DNA of 64,000 nucleotides from JAOUEA01 sp963790335. GTDB taxonomy: Bacteria > Actinomycetota > UBA4738 > HRBIN12. The stretch is taken from the NCBI GenBank assembly GCA_963790335.1, contig CAWBOB010000008.1:124001-188000 (forward strand), written 5' to 3'. Below are positions 30,101 through 37,983 of the stretch, one piece after another. The position numbers and the translations under genes were made by a program. A model generated the notes under the pieces. It saw nothing but the letters and a program-made list of their open reading frames with translations, made no database searches and had not been told where the DNA came from. Within the stretch, counting starts at the first letter, position 1, and every line of letters begins with the position of its first letter.

Positions 30101-30363
30101 CACGCTCCGCACTCGGCGATGCCGACGGCGCCATGCGACTGGTGAGCGAGGCCGATGAGCGCCTCGCCACGTCGGACTTCACGATGCTTCGCGCCGACTC
30201 GATGGCGTCGATCGCCGAGGTGTTCGCGGCCCTCCGATCCTGGTCCGAGGCGATCGAGCGCGTGGAGGCAGCACGCAGCATCTACGCGGCCAAGGGGCAC
30301 CTCGTCGGGGAAGACCGGACGCGGAAGCGTCTGGAGGAGCTGCGAGCGGCTCAGTCCTCGTAG
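27184..30363 (+). CDS. zinc-ribbon class III adenylate/guanylate cyclase fused to AAA ATPase and TPR domains
   Basis: A 1059-residue multidomain signalling protein. Residues 7-24 are a zinc ribbon (C7, C10, C21, C24). Residues of about 38-215 are a class III nucleotidyl cyclase with the two metal-binding Asp residues at D46 (VITDVVDST) and D90 (KFIGDAVVAVFG). An STAND-type ATPase follows, with Walker A (GEPGMGKT, about 257-264) and Walker B (LVLVFDDLQW, about 366-375). The C-terminal 450 residues are helical TPR-like repeats. The architecture matches actinobacterial Cya-ATPase-TPR regulators. The ATG at 27184 is used; the longer open frame lies antisense to the upstream gene. No membrane segment is visible. 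Confidence 0.88.
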   Translation: MPRTPSCQTCGASVPADARFCPACGVSVVSTSDVGSRRPVTVVITDVVDSTALGERLDAEALGAVMTRYYETMRGAVERHGGSVEKFIGDAVVAVFGALEVHEDDAVRAVRAAHEMHAALETLNEELEGRWGTRIEVRSGVATGEVLAGAGEAVLGSPANLAARLQAEAGRGEILLSADTHRLVRDHVRAEPAGALELKGFGAAVGCFRSLGLEGSARRADATPFVGREHDLALLELAYRRTINHRRAQLATVLGEPGMGKTRLVEELIGRIGAGVRVLRGRCLPYGEGITFFPVGEAVSAAAGIGRGDDAEQAQAKLRATVPDDAASIAARVSETIGLGGAPGAPDETLWAIRRFFELLAAERPLVLVFDDLQWAEPTFLDLVAQLVDRGRGVAELVVVMARPELVERRADWAGGAVNAVTISLEPLSEAESSQLVRNVADGGLLDEDAARRLASPGGGNPLFLEEFVAMLIDDGVIANEQGRWHVPADVDAAASTPATLTGLLTARLHRLPQADRDVLVRASVIGKMFQDDELAALIEGAPDLDDVLRRLLEGDLLVASTRPGGTEAYAFRHQLLRDAAYSSLPKTVRAELHVRLADHLERSFPERLEELDETIGFHVARAHDYRSELGSHEESTIALADRAARHLSAAGTRAIERGDSRAAARSLQRAASLTRDAGLRAAIRLRLCHALGDTADNAGYDAALEAGLADAVAAGDDRIRTRFEYLATSMALVRDPSATPIEDTVERLTAQARTLDAFGDAEGIAECHYQLATVAWIRGDASAFERWARRSRNEALDLGNTRLVGRATAYVVIALLRGPTPLPNALIELLAMRESATLSGSADASVRLGEAEMLTYMARHDEAIALIDEAAADLAELGALVELAAAEAVRAIVADGRGDLEGAERALRSSYERFRAIDDAANGGLVAVELADVLARLGRHPDADRMAAIAAELAAGSDVEAQVGWRTASARARSALGDADGAMRLVSEADERLATSDFTMLRADSMASIAEVFAALRSWSEAIERVEAARSIYAAKGHLVGEDRTRKRLEELRAAQSS

Positions 30364-30929
30364 CGGCGAGCGTCGGTGAATGCCGTATCGGTCGACACGA
30401 TGCCGTCGATGCGCTGCAAGGGCCCGTAGACATCGGAGGCAACCGCCTCGAAGCTGTCGGCGCCGAGCTGCAGCAGGATGTCGAAGTCGCCGAAGATCAC
30501 GGAGGCACCCTTGAACGTGTCGCGCAGCGGCCCGTGCTCGTCGGCCATGGCCTCGAGCACACCTCCGAGGGACCCCGGGGCGGTGCGCACTCGGACGATC
30601 GCGATCACCTCCGGCGTCCCGCGTTTCACACCCTTCTTCATCACGCCGACCTGCGCAACGCCTGCTTCCACGTTGTGCGCTGAATGCGCTCCACGCGCCC
30701 AGAGCTCGCCGGCGATCAGATCTTGCATCTCGGCCAGCGACTCGGTGCGAACATGTGCGAACCCGAAGTAGCCGCCGACCATCTCCGAGGCGAAGTACAC
30801 CGGGCCGTCCGGAGGCGGCCCGAACGATCGCAGCGCATCGATCACGTCACGGATGTTCGCTCCGGGATCCACCGAGTCGATGAACACGAATGCGTGCACC
30901 CCGGTGTAGGCGAAATCGTCGTCGACCAT
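30351..30929 (-). CDS. Lrp/AsnC-type ligand-binding protein without a DNA-binding domain
   Basis: A 192-residue protein made of two RAM-like alpha/beta units. The second is a clear AsnC_trans_reg domain (VIAIVRVRTAPGSLGGVLEA, VIFGDFDILLQLGADSFEAV); the first (AFVFIDSVDPGANIRDVIDAL) looks like a diverged copy. There is no helix-turn-helix, so it may be a stand-alone ligand sensor. The Shine-Dalgarno is good (GGAGGTGGGG before the ATG). The 3' end overlaps the convergent cyclase gene by 13 bp. Confidence 0.75.
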   Translation of the reverse strand: MVDDDFAYTGVHAFVFIDSVDPGANIRDVIDALRSFGPPPDGPVYFASEMVGGYFGFAHVRTESLAEMQDLIAGELWARGAHSAHNVEAGVAQVGVMKKGVKRGTPEVIAIVRVRTAPGSLGGVLEAMADEHGPLRDTFKGASVIFGDFDILLQLGADSFEAVASDVYGPLQRIDGIVSTDTAFTDARRYED

Positions 30930-30993
30930 GCCCCACCTCCGTCGGTCTCGAAGGCCATAGCCTGGCCCGACGACGGGTGATGCGCAACCCGGC

Positions 30994-31779
30994 TCAGGTC
31001 CGCTCAGGCAGAGCAGCCGATGAGGGCGAGCCTGACGGTCGGCGGCGCCACGCGAGCGCCCACGCTGCCGCGAGCAGCGCCACCGCAACAGCTGCCGCCG
31101 CCCACGGTTCCACGATCGGGCGGCCCGAGGCTTCCTCGGCCGCTGCTTCGGCCGATGCCAACTGGCCCTCGAGGGTCTCGATGCGTGCCGAGAGCTCCTC
31201 CCGCGCTGCGTCGCTGTGCGCGACCGCATCCGAGAGGGTGGCCGTCTGCGCCTCGGTGGACTTCTCCAGCTTCCGCAGGTCGCGCTGCGCGTGGTAGAGC
31301 TTGTTCCGAACCTTGCCGTTCTGGGTGAGCAGCGACGCCTCGCGGGCGGTCGCCACGATCGAGACCGAGCCACTGACCGGCTCGCCGAAGCCGGACAGGG
31401 TGCACGGGTCGTTGCAGAGGCCGACGTTGTAGTAGTCGCCCACGACGTCGGGAACGGTGAACGTGACGGCCAGCTCGGCATCGGTCGCGCGCTCCTCGAC
31501 GACGAAGGTACCGACGCGGATCGCGCTCGGGGGCAGCGGACGGCCGGCCTCGACGACATCGTTGCCGGCGAGCAGGTACGCGTAGAAGGGCCCGCGGTCG
31601 AGCAGGCCGAGCTTGTCCTTGGGGATCGACACGTAGAGCTCTCCGGTGACCACGTCGCCCGGAAGGTGGTGCCTGCCCTCGAACTCGACGTACGCGCCGC
31701 CGTTGGCTCGCGCGACCGCAGGCGTGAGCCCGATCGCCACCAACGCCGTGATCGCCACGATCGCCGTCCGTGCTCGCAT
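30994..31779 (-). CDS. membrane-anchored secreted protein with coiled coil
   Basis: A 261-residue protein of unknown family. A signal peptide (TAIVAITALVAIGLTPAVARA) precedes a beta-rich extracytoplasmic domain (YVEFEGRHHLPGDVVTGELY, with one Cys pair at GLCNDPC). Residues of about 160-220 form a coiled coil (LYHAQRDLRKLEKSTEAQ, ELSARIETLEGQLASAEAAA). A C-terminal membrane helix (AAAAVAVALLAAAWALAW) and a short basic tail end the protein. The ATG at 31779 has GGAGGAGG upstream. Confidence 0.68.
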   Translation of the reverse strand: MRARTAIVAITALVAIGLTPAVARANGGAYVEFEGRHHLPGDVVTGELYVSIPKDKLGLLDRGPFYAYLLAGNDVVEAGRPLPPSAIRVGTFVVEERATDAELAVTFTVPDVVGDYYNVGLCNDPCTLSGFGEPVSGSVSIVATAREASLLTQNGKVRNKLYHAQRDLRKLEKSTEAQTATLSDAVAHSDAAREELSARIETLEGQLASAEAAAEEASGRPIVEPWAAAAVAVALLAAAWALAWRRRPSGSPSSAALPERT

Positions 31780-31955
31780 GACGCCTCCTCCACTCTCTTG
31801 GCTCGGCTCTTGGCCTCCGCTCGGCCCGGTCGTCCAGCAGACCGGCGCCGGGCACGTTCGGTTCCCGGAGGGCGGATGGAACCGATCGAGCGCCCGGGCG
31901 GTAGATGAGGTAGCGCGCGAGCGGAGCGCTTCCGTCGTCGAGAGGGGACACCACC

Positions 31956-33341
31956 ATGCGCCGTCGCAGCAGGCTCGGATCAGGGCTCTCGAGGCCCGGC
32001 CTCCACAAGCTGGCCACGGTAGGGATGGCGATGGTCGTGCTGGCCACCGCCTGCACAGCGGAGCCACGGGGTGACGGCGCTCCCGCCGGTGAGGATCGCC
32101 CCGCCCAGGACATCGCGACCGAGATGCCGGTGCTGCTCGCCACCACCGAGGTGGGCGACGTCGCGATCGACGGAGCCTCGGGAGCCTTGCTCGCCGGCGG
32201 CCCCGGCACGGTCGCGACCCCCGGTGGCGACACCATGTACCGCGCATCGGCGGTCGAGGGCGACACCGTCGTCTCGACGCTCGACCCACGCACCGGCGCC
32301 ACGGTGACCTCGACCCGGCTCGCCGGTGACCTCGAGCTCGCGATCGCATCGGTCTCTGGGCACGCGGTCGCCCTGGTACAGCCGGCTCCGGGCGCGCCGA
32401 GCGGCTCGCTGCCGGGACTGCCGGTACCCCGGTCGATCACACCCATCGTCGTGGCCGACCCGAGCGGAGCGGCTTCCCCGGCTCGGTTCCGGCTCGAGGG
32501 GAACTTCGAACCCGAGGCGTTCTCGATCGACGACCAACGGGTGTACCTGATCCAGTACCTGCCGGCCGAGGCTCCGGCGGTCTACCGCGTGACGGTCCTC
32601 GACACCGCAACCGGTGAGGTTCGGCCCGTGACCGGGCGCTTCAAGACCCCACCCGAGCGCATGCCGGGGGTGCGGCTCGGTCAGGTCTACGACCCGGAGA
32701 CGTCGCAGATGTACACCCTCTACTCGAACCAGCCGGGTGCCTACGCGCAGGGGTACGAGCACGCAGGCGGCACCTCGCACGAATGGCCCGAGGAGACCTT
32801 CGTGCACGTGTTGAACCTGCGGAAAGGCTGGGCCTACTGCGCCGGCGTGCCGAAGTCGATGTGGGGTGGCACCGCGCGGGACCAATCGCTCGCGCCCTCG
32901 CCCGACGGCAGATGGCTCTACATCGTCGATGCCCGCCGAGGAACGATCGCCGTCATGAACACCCGCACCCTCGAGGTCGAGCGGACCGCCAGGGTCGACC
33001 TGGCCGCCACAGGCGACGCCGGCGGATCGGCATCGACGGTGCGCACGAGCATCGCCGTGAGCCGCGACGGCGACACGCTGTTCGTCGCGTCGGGAACCGC
33101 GCCCGGAACGGTCACGGCGATCGACATCAACGCCATGACGTTCACCGAGCGGTGGCCCTCACCGCTTCCTGTCTCGGGACTCGGGCTCTCGCTCGACGGC
33201 TCGGCGCTCTACGTGGCCGGCGACGGACAGATCGCGCTGTTCGACCTCGGAACCGGCCGGGCAGGCGTCACGGTGCCGACGCCGGTGACCGATCCGATCA
33301 TCGGGGTCGACCCGCTCCCGGCTGCGGGCCTGGCGGGATGA
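31956..33341 (+). CDS. secreted beta-propeller lipoprotein
   Basis: A 461-residue protein. A basic start and hydrophobic segment end in VLATACTAEP, a weak lipobox with the candidate lipidated Cys at about residue 33. The rest is a YVTN/WD40-like propeller, with blades such as SPDGRWLYIVDARRGTIAVMN and SRDGDTLFVASGTAPGTVTAI. No enzymatic motif is recognised. GAGAGGGG precedes the ATG. It ends 70 bp upstream of the ECF sigma gene on the same strand; whether they share a promoter is unclear because TAGGCT at 33355 suggests a separate start. Confidence 0.72.
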   Translation: MRRRSRLGSGLSRPGLHKLATVGMAMVVLATACTAEPRGDGAPAGEDRPAQDIATEMPVLLATTEVGDVAIDGASGALLAGGPGTVATPGGDTMYRASAVEGDTVVSTLDPRTGATVTSTRLAGDLELAIASVSGHAVALVQPAPGAPSGSLPGLPVPRSITPIVVADPSGAASPARFRLEGNFEPEAFSIDDQRVYLIQYLPAEAPAVYRVTVLDTATGEVRPVTGRFKTPPERMPGVRLGQVYDPETSQMYTLYSNQPGAYAQGYEHAGGTSHEWPEETFVHVLNLRKGWAYCAGVPKSMWGGTARDQSLAPSPDGRWLYIVDARRGTIAVMNTRTLEVERTARVDLAATGDAGGSASTVRTSIAVSRDGDTLFVASGTAPGTVTAIDINAMTFTERWPSPLPVSGLGLSLDGSALYVAGDGQIALFDLGTGRAGVTVPTPVTDPIIGVDPLPAAGLAG

Positions 33342-33411
33342 GCACGCCGGAGCCTAGGCTTGCGTGACCGGACGGCCGTTCGACGAGCCAGACGAGCCAC
33401 AGAGGACACGG

Positions 33412-33963
33412 GTGCGTGACGCCGACCCCCGCACGCTGGACCGAGCCCGTCGTGGTGAGCTGCCCGCGTTCGAGCAGCTCGTGCGCGAGTTCCAGGCCGA
33501 CGTGTACCGGTTCGCCTGGCACCTGACCCGTGATCGCGACCTCGCCGACGACGTCACGCAGGACGCGTTCCTGCGGGCGTTCCGGTTCATCGAAGGGTTC
33601 CGCGGCGATCGCAAGTTCGGTTCGTGGCTGTTCGCGATCACCCGCAACTGCGCGATGGACGCCCTCAGGCGGGGGCGCTTCCCCCTGCTGCACGAGCACG
33701 ACCGCGAGGTCGAAGGCTCGGTCGGCGACGCGACCGCGCACGCAGAGCTCGATGCGGCGCTGCGATCGATCTCGTCCGAGCATCGCGAGACGTTCCTGCT
33801 GGTCGAGGTCTTCGGTCTGAGCTACCAGGAAGCCTCCGACGTGCTGGGTGTCGCCACCGGCACGGTCAAGAGCCGCATGTTCCGCGCTCGCAAGGCGCTC
33901 TGCGCCGCCATCACCGATCAGGAGTCGGCCGATGCCGCCGGCGACGGCGAGGGACGGGCGTGA
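33412..33963 (+). CDS. ECF-type RNA polymerase sigma factor
   Basis: A 183-residue sigma-70 family ECF factor. Region 2 is FEQLVREFQADVYRFAWHL, LADDVTQDAFLRAFRFIEGF and KFGSWLFAITRNCAMDALRR; region 4 is LVEVFGLSYQEASDVLGVATGTVKSRMFRARK. The GTG at 33412 is preferred because AGAGGA lies 5 nt upstream and TAGGCT (33355-33360) would place transcription at or after the alternative GTG at 33364. The stop overlaps the ATG of the anti-sigma gene, the usual coupled pair. Confidence 0.92.
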   Translation: MRDADPRTLDRARRGELPAFEQLVREFQADVYRFAWHLTRDRDLADDVTQDAFLRAFRFIEGFRGDRKFGSWLFAITRNCAMDALRRGRFPLLHEHDREVEGSVGDATAHAELDAALRSISSEHRETFLLVEVFGLSYQEASDVLGVATGTVKSRMFRARKALCAAITDQESADAAGDGEGRA

Positions 33964-35513
33964 TGATCTGCGATCGCGTGCAGCGCGCCGTCTCCGCCCG
34001 CATGGACGGGGAGCCGCGAGACCCTCGCGACCCGCCGGACCTCGAGGAGCACGTCGCCACCTGCGAACGATGCCACGCGTTCGCAGCGTCGGCCGGGCGG
34101 GTGCGCACGGCGGTGCGCATCGGCCCCGCGGAGCCCGTGCCCGACCTGGTCTCGAGCATCGTCGGCAAGCTCGAGCGCGAGCGGCGGACCGAGTCGCCTG
34201 CGCTTCCCCACGCTCCCCTCCCGCGAGGGGAGCAGGAATGGGCCGTGTCTCGGTGGCAGCGCGCGATCCCCGTCGCCGCCGCGCTCGTCGCCGGTGCGAT
34301 CGTGGGAAGCGTGCTCGTCGGCGGACCGTTCCGTGGAGCCGACCGCGGTGGGATCTCGGCGAACGCCGTCGTGCTAGGCGTGCGCGCGGCCGCGCCGGCG
34401 CTCGAGTCGTTCGACGGAACGTTCAGCGTCGTGGAACGGGGGTTCTCCACCGAGGTGCCGGAACGCCGACTCGACGTGCGCATGGCGTTCCTCGCGCCAC
34501 AGCGGTTCCGTATCGACGTCGTCGATCGCACGACCTATCCGGCGAGCGTGGCGGCCTCGGCGTCGAGCGACCTGACCTTCATCCAGAACGGTGCCGTGAC
34601 CTTCCGCTCCGGTCCGAGCGGATGCCCGCAGGGCCTGGACGTCGCGTGCCCGACGACCAGCACCCGTCTGACCTCGGGTGCGACACCGACCGACCTCATG
34701 GTGCCGGTGGCGACCCTGGGCTCGGCCAAGGGCCTCGACGTGCTCGGCACCGACCGTATCGACGGCGCGCAGGTGGTGCGCCTGCGGCTGTCCTTCTCGC
34801 GGGCACAGGCGATGTTCCCGTTCCTCTGGATCGACGAGCTCGCGGGCGCCGGGGCGGGAACGGGCGCCGCCTCCTCAGCGAGCACGTGGAGGCCCTTCTT
34901 CCCCCGCGACCGGGTCGAGGTGGAGCTCGACGCCGAGGGCTGGGTGCCCCGACGCATCACCGTCTATCCGGCCTCGAGCGAGCGGCGTCGAGCGTGGGAG
35001 CTGCGGTTCGGGCTTCCGGTCGAGGCTGCAACCAGGCCGATCCTCGATGTGGTCGCGACCGGCATCGCCGCCGAAGCGCCCGACGCCTCGCTCTTCGAGG
35101 TCGCCAGTAGGGCTGCGCCCGCCCTGACGCTCGCCGAGGTCACCGAGGCGATCGGGCGCCCGCCGGCCACGCCCACGTTCACCGGGGAGCTCCGCCTCGA
35201 GACGTCGGTCGCGCCGGCGCCCTCGACCGACGAGACTTCCCTCGACTCGATGCTCGTCTACGCCGACGGGCTCGATCACCTGCGGGTGGGTGAGCGTGCG
35301 GGTCCGCACCCCGAGGTCGTCGGGCGGGGGGCCACCCCGATCGTGTTGCCCGGCGGTGGTGTCGCCTACTACTCCGAAGCCACGGCGACCCGCGGACGTC
35401 GCATCACGATCGTCGCGAGCGACACGACGCTGGTGCTCGAATCCAATCTGCCCGCGGCGCGGCTGCTGGAGATCGCGGCGTCGATCCCGGTGCAGGGAAG
35501 GCCGCTGTCCTGA
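33963..35513 (+). CDS. anti-sigma factor fused to a large extracytoplasmic RseB/LolA-like domain
   Basis: A 516-residue protein. Residues 30-37 carry the zinc-binding anti-sigma motif H-x3-C-x2-C (EHVATCERC), as in zf-HC2 anti-sigma factors. A single helix at about 101-121 (AIPVAAALVAGAIVGSVLVGG) would place the remaining 395 residues outside. That part starts FDGTFSVVERGFSTEVPERR and contains RVEVELDAEGWVPRRITVYP, resembling RseB/MucB or LolA-fold sensors. It is coupled to the ECF sigma gene and followed 5 bp later by the M15 peptidase gene. It probably holds the sigma factor until an envelope signal is sensed; this is inferred from the family. Confidence 0.82.
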   Translation: MICDRVQRAVSARMDGEPRDPRDPPDLEEHVATCERCHAFAASAGRVRTAVRIGPAEPVPDLVSSIVGKLERERRTESPALPHAPLPRGEQEWAVSRWQRAIPVAAALVAGAIVGSVLVGGPFRGADRGGISANAVVLGVRAAAPALESFDGTFSVVERGFSTEVPERRLDVRMAFLAPQRFRIDVVDRTTYPASVAASASSDLTFIQNGAVTFRSGPSGCPQGLDVACPTTSTRLTSGATPTDLMVPVATLGSAKGLDVLGTDRIDGAQVVRLRLSFSRAQAMFPFLWIDELAGAGAGTGAASSASTWRPFFPRDRVEVELDAEGWVPRRITVYPASSERRRAWELRFGLPVEAATRPILDVVATGIAAEAPDASLFEVASRAAPALTLAEVTEAIGRPPATPTFTGELRLETSVAPAPSTDETSLDSMLVYADGLDHLRVGERAGPHPEVVGRGATPIVLPGGGVAYYSEATATRGRRITIVASDTTLVLESNLPAARLLEIAASIPVQGRPLS

Positions 35514-35518
35514 ACGGC

Positions 35519-37864
35519 ATGGTGCGGCCGCTCGTCGCGGCGCTGGCCGGACTCGTGGTGGGCGCGGTCGTGACCGTGGCGATCCAGGGCGATGCGACAC
35601 CGGCCCCGGACGGGCGAGCCCCGACCTCACCGGCGGCGACGCCATCTCCGACCTTCCTGGCCTGGGTCCCCGGCGGCCTGCCGGCCGGGTTCGACGACCG
35701 CGTGCGAGCGCTGGCCGAGACCGGCCCGGTCACGACCGTCGCCGAGGATCACGCGTGGCTCGAACGCTCGTGGAACGCCTCCGGCGAGATCGTCGACCGG
35801 ACGCGGGCGCCGTACCGGCTCCCGATCGACACGATCGCGGTCGATGTGGCGTCGTTCGGCGCGTTCCTGTCCGACCACGATCGTGCGCTCGCGACGCCGA
35901 TCGCGTCGGGCCAGGGCGTGTTGAGCGCGACCTCGGCGTCGCTGCGCGGTCTCGGACCGGGCGCGGAGCTGCGGTTCGCGGGCGGTCGCACGGTGCGGGT
36001 CGCCGCGGTGCTTCCCGACGCGGCGATCGGCGGAGCCGAGCTGATGGTGTCGCGCGACACCGGCAGCGCGATCGGTGTGCGCTCCGATCGCTACCTGCTG
36101 CTGCGCCCCGCCGTGGGTCACCGCATGCGCTCGGGAACCCTGCGCCCGCTGCTGCGGTCGCTCTTGAACGACCGGCCCGGGGCGATCGACCGGGTGCAGG
36201 TTCGCACGGCGAGCGAGACGCCGCTGCTGCGGCCCGGCGACGCCGTGCTCTCCACCGCCCGGACCAAGATGCTGTTCGGCGAATTCGCCGCCCGTCCGGA
36301 ACCCGGCCGCCCCGGCTACCTCGATCTCGACCCTCGGTGGGTCGGCGAGCACCTCGTGACCACACGCCTTCCGCTGCTCGGACGCGTCACGTGTCATCGC
36401 TCCATCGTCGGCGCCCTGCGCGGGGCGATGCGAACGCTGCGCGAGCGCGGCCTGGCCTCCACGATCGAGACCTACGACGGGTGCTTCGCTCCGCGGCTGA
36501 TCAACCGCGATCCGTCGGCCATGCTTTCCCACCATTCCTGGGGCATCGCGGTCGACCTGAACATCGCTCGCAACTACTACGGCGAGCCGCCCGATCAGGA
36601 CCCCAGGCTCGTGCGCGTCATGGAGCGCTGGGGGTTCGCGTGGGGCGGTCGGTTCATCGTTCCTGACGGGAATCACTTCGAGTACCACAGGGAACCTGCA
36701 CCCCCGGCGACCCCTACGCCCGCCGCCGAGCCCGTCGAGGAGGCGGCCGAGAGCCCGGTTGCACCCGAGGCGGTCGCGGTCGAGCCGCCTCCGTACTTCC
36801 TCGCGTGGACGCCCGGGGGCCTGCCCGCCGGGTTCCGCGAGCGCGTCGGCGGGCTCGAGGGGCTCGCCGAGACCGTCGTCTTCGCCGGTGACACGGCCTG
36901 GCTCACCCGCTCGCTCGACGCCGAGGGCAGGGTCGTCGACGAACCCCCCGCCCCCTTCGAGCATCCGATCGATGCGTTCGCGGTCGATCCGTCCGAGGTG
37001 GCGGCGTTCCTTCCGAAGGGCGTCCGCGGTCGTGTCGTGGGGGCGCTCGAACGGGGAACGGCGGTGATCGGCACACGCGAGGCGTCGATCCGCCGCCTGG
37101 GCGTGGGCGGCACGCTCGAGTTCGGACGGCGCTCGGTGCGGGTCGGGGCGATCGTGCCCGAAGAGCTCATCGGATGGGCCGAGATGGTCGTCGCCCGCGA
37201 CGTGGGAGCCGAGTTCGGCATCGTCGACGACCGGCACCTGTGGGCCTACCTCGCGCGCCCGGCGGACGGCGAGCGCCGGCGCGACCTCGTCACGTTCCGA
37301 CGCATCGTCCGCCGGCTCGTCCCGGTGTCGGAGCCCATGCGGGTCGAGGCGCCCGGAACCAGCCCGTACATGCGCGTGGCGAACGGGGTGAACCCACCGA
37401 TCGTGCTGAAACAGGCGTTCGGCGAGTTCGCGGCGGCCCGCGACCCGGGCAACCCGGCCTTCTTCACGCTCTCGCCGGCATGGGTCGAGGCGAACCTCGT
37501 CACCCGCACCATCCCACTGCTCGGCGAGCTCACCTGCCACCGGGCGTTCATGCGCGACCTGCTCCGTGCCATCGACGAGGTCCGGCGACGCGGGCTCGGC
37601 GGCGAGATCCACTCGACCGCCGGGTGCTTCAACGCCCGGACGGTGGCCCGCAGCCCCACGAACCCTCCGTCGTTCCACGCCTACGGAGCAGCTGTGGACA
37701 TCAACGCCCCCGAGAACGCCTTCGGCGCCGAGCCGACGATGGACCCGCGCATCGTGGCGATCTTCGAGCGCCTCGGCTTCAACTGGGGAGGCGATTTCGT
37801 CATCCCCGACGGCATGCACTTCGAATACGGCGGAGGACCGCTGCGCGCAGACGAACCCGCCTAG
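35519..37864 (+). CDS. tandem M15-type peptidase (two DD-carboxypeptidase-like units in one secreted protein)
   Basis: A 781-residue protein with an N-terminal membrane/signal segment (LVAALAGLVVGAVVTVAI). Two homologous halves follow, starting at FLAWVPGGLPAGF (about residue 45) and FLAWTPGGLPAGF (about 425), joined by a Pro/Ala/Glu-rich linker. Each ends in a Peptidase_M15_4-type domain with the metal ligands kept: SHHSWGIAVDLN with NHFEYH in the first and SFHAYGAAVDIN with MHFEYG in the second. Each half also has a conserved upstream domain of unknown fold. Peptidoglycan peptide cleavage is the likely role. It lies 5 bp from the anti-sigma gene. Confidence 0.82.
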   Translation: MVRPLVAALAGLVVGAVVTVAIQGDATPAPDGRAPTSPAATPSPTFLAWVPGGLPAGFDDRVRALAETGPVTTVAEDHAWLERSWNASGEIVDRTRAPYRLPIDTIAVDVASFGAFLSDHDRALATPIASGQGVLSATSASLRGLGPGAELRFAGGRTVRVAAVLPDAAIGGAELMVSRDTGSAIGVRSDRYLLLRPAVGHRMRSGTLRPLLRSLLNDRPGAIDRVQVRTASETPLLRPGDAVLSTARTKMLFGEFAARPEPGRPGYLDLDPRWVGEHLVTTRLPLLGRVTCHRSIVGALRGAMRTLRERGLASTIETYDGCFAPRLINRDPSAMLSHHSWGIAVDLNIARNYYGEPPDQDPRLVRVMERWGFAWGGRFIVPDGNHFEYHREPAPPATPTPAAEPVEEAAESPVAPEAVAVEPPPYFLAWTPGGLPAGFRERVGGLEGLAETVVFAGDTAWLTRSLDAEGRVVDEPPAPFEHPIDAFAVDPSEVAAFLPKGVRGRVVGALERGTAVIGTREASIRRLGVGGTLEFGRRSVRVGAIVPEELIGWAEMVVARDVGAEFGIVDDRHLWAYLARPADGERRRDLVTFRRIVRRLVPVSEPMRVEAPGTSPYMRVANGVNPPIVLKQAFGEFAAARDPGNPAFFTLSPAWVEANLVTRTIPLLGELTCHRAFMRDLLRAIDEVRRRGLGGEIHSTAGCFNARTVARSPTNPPSFHAYGAAVDINAPENAFGAEPTMDPRIVAIFERLGFNWGGDFVIPDGMHFEYGGGPLRADEPA

Positions 37865-37983
37865 GCCCGATGGCCGCCGAGGCTAGGACTTCCGTCCGTT
37901 GTTGCGATGCCCACGCGCATGCGACCCTCGTACGACCTTAGGACCCAGACCCCTCACTCCGACCCCCAGGAGGATCCGCCCTC

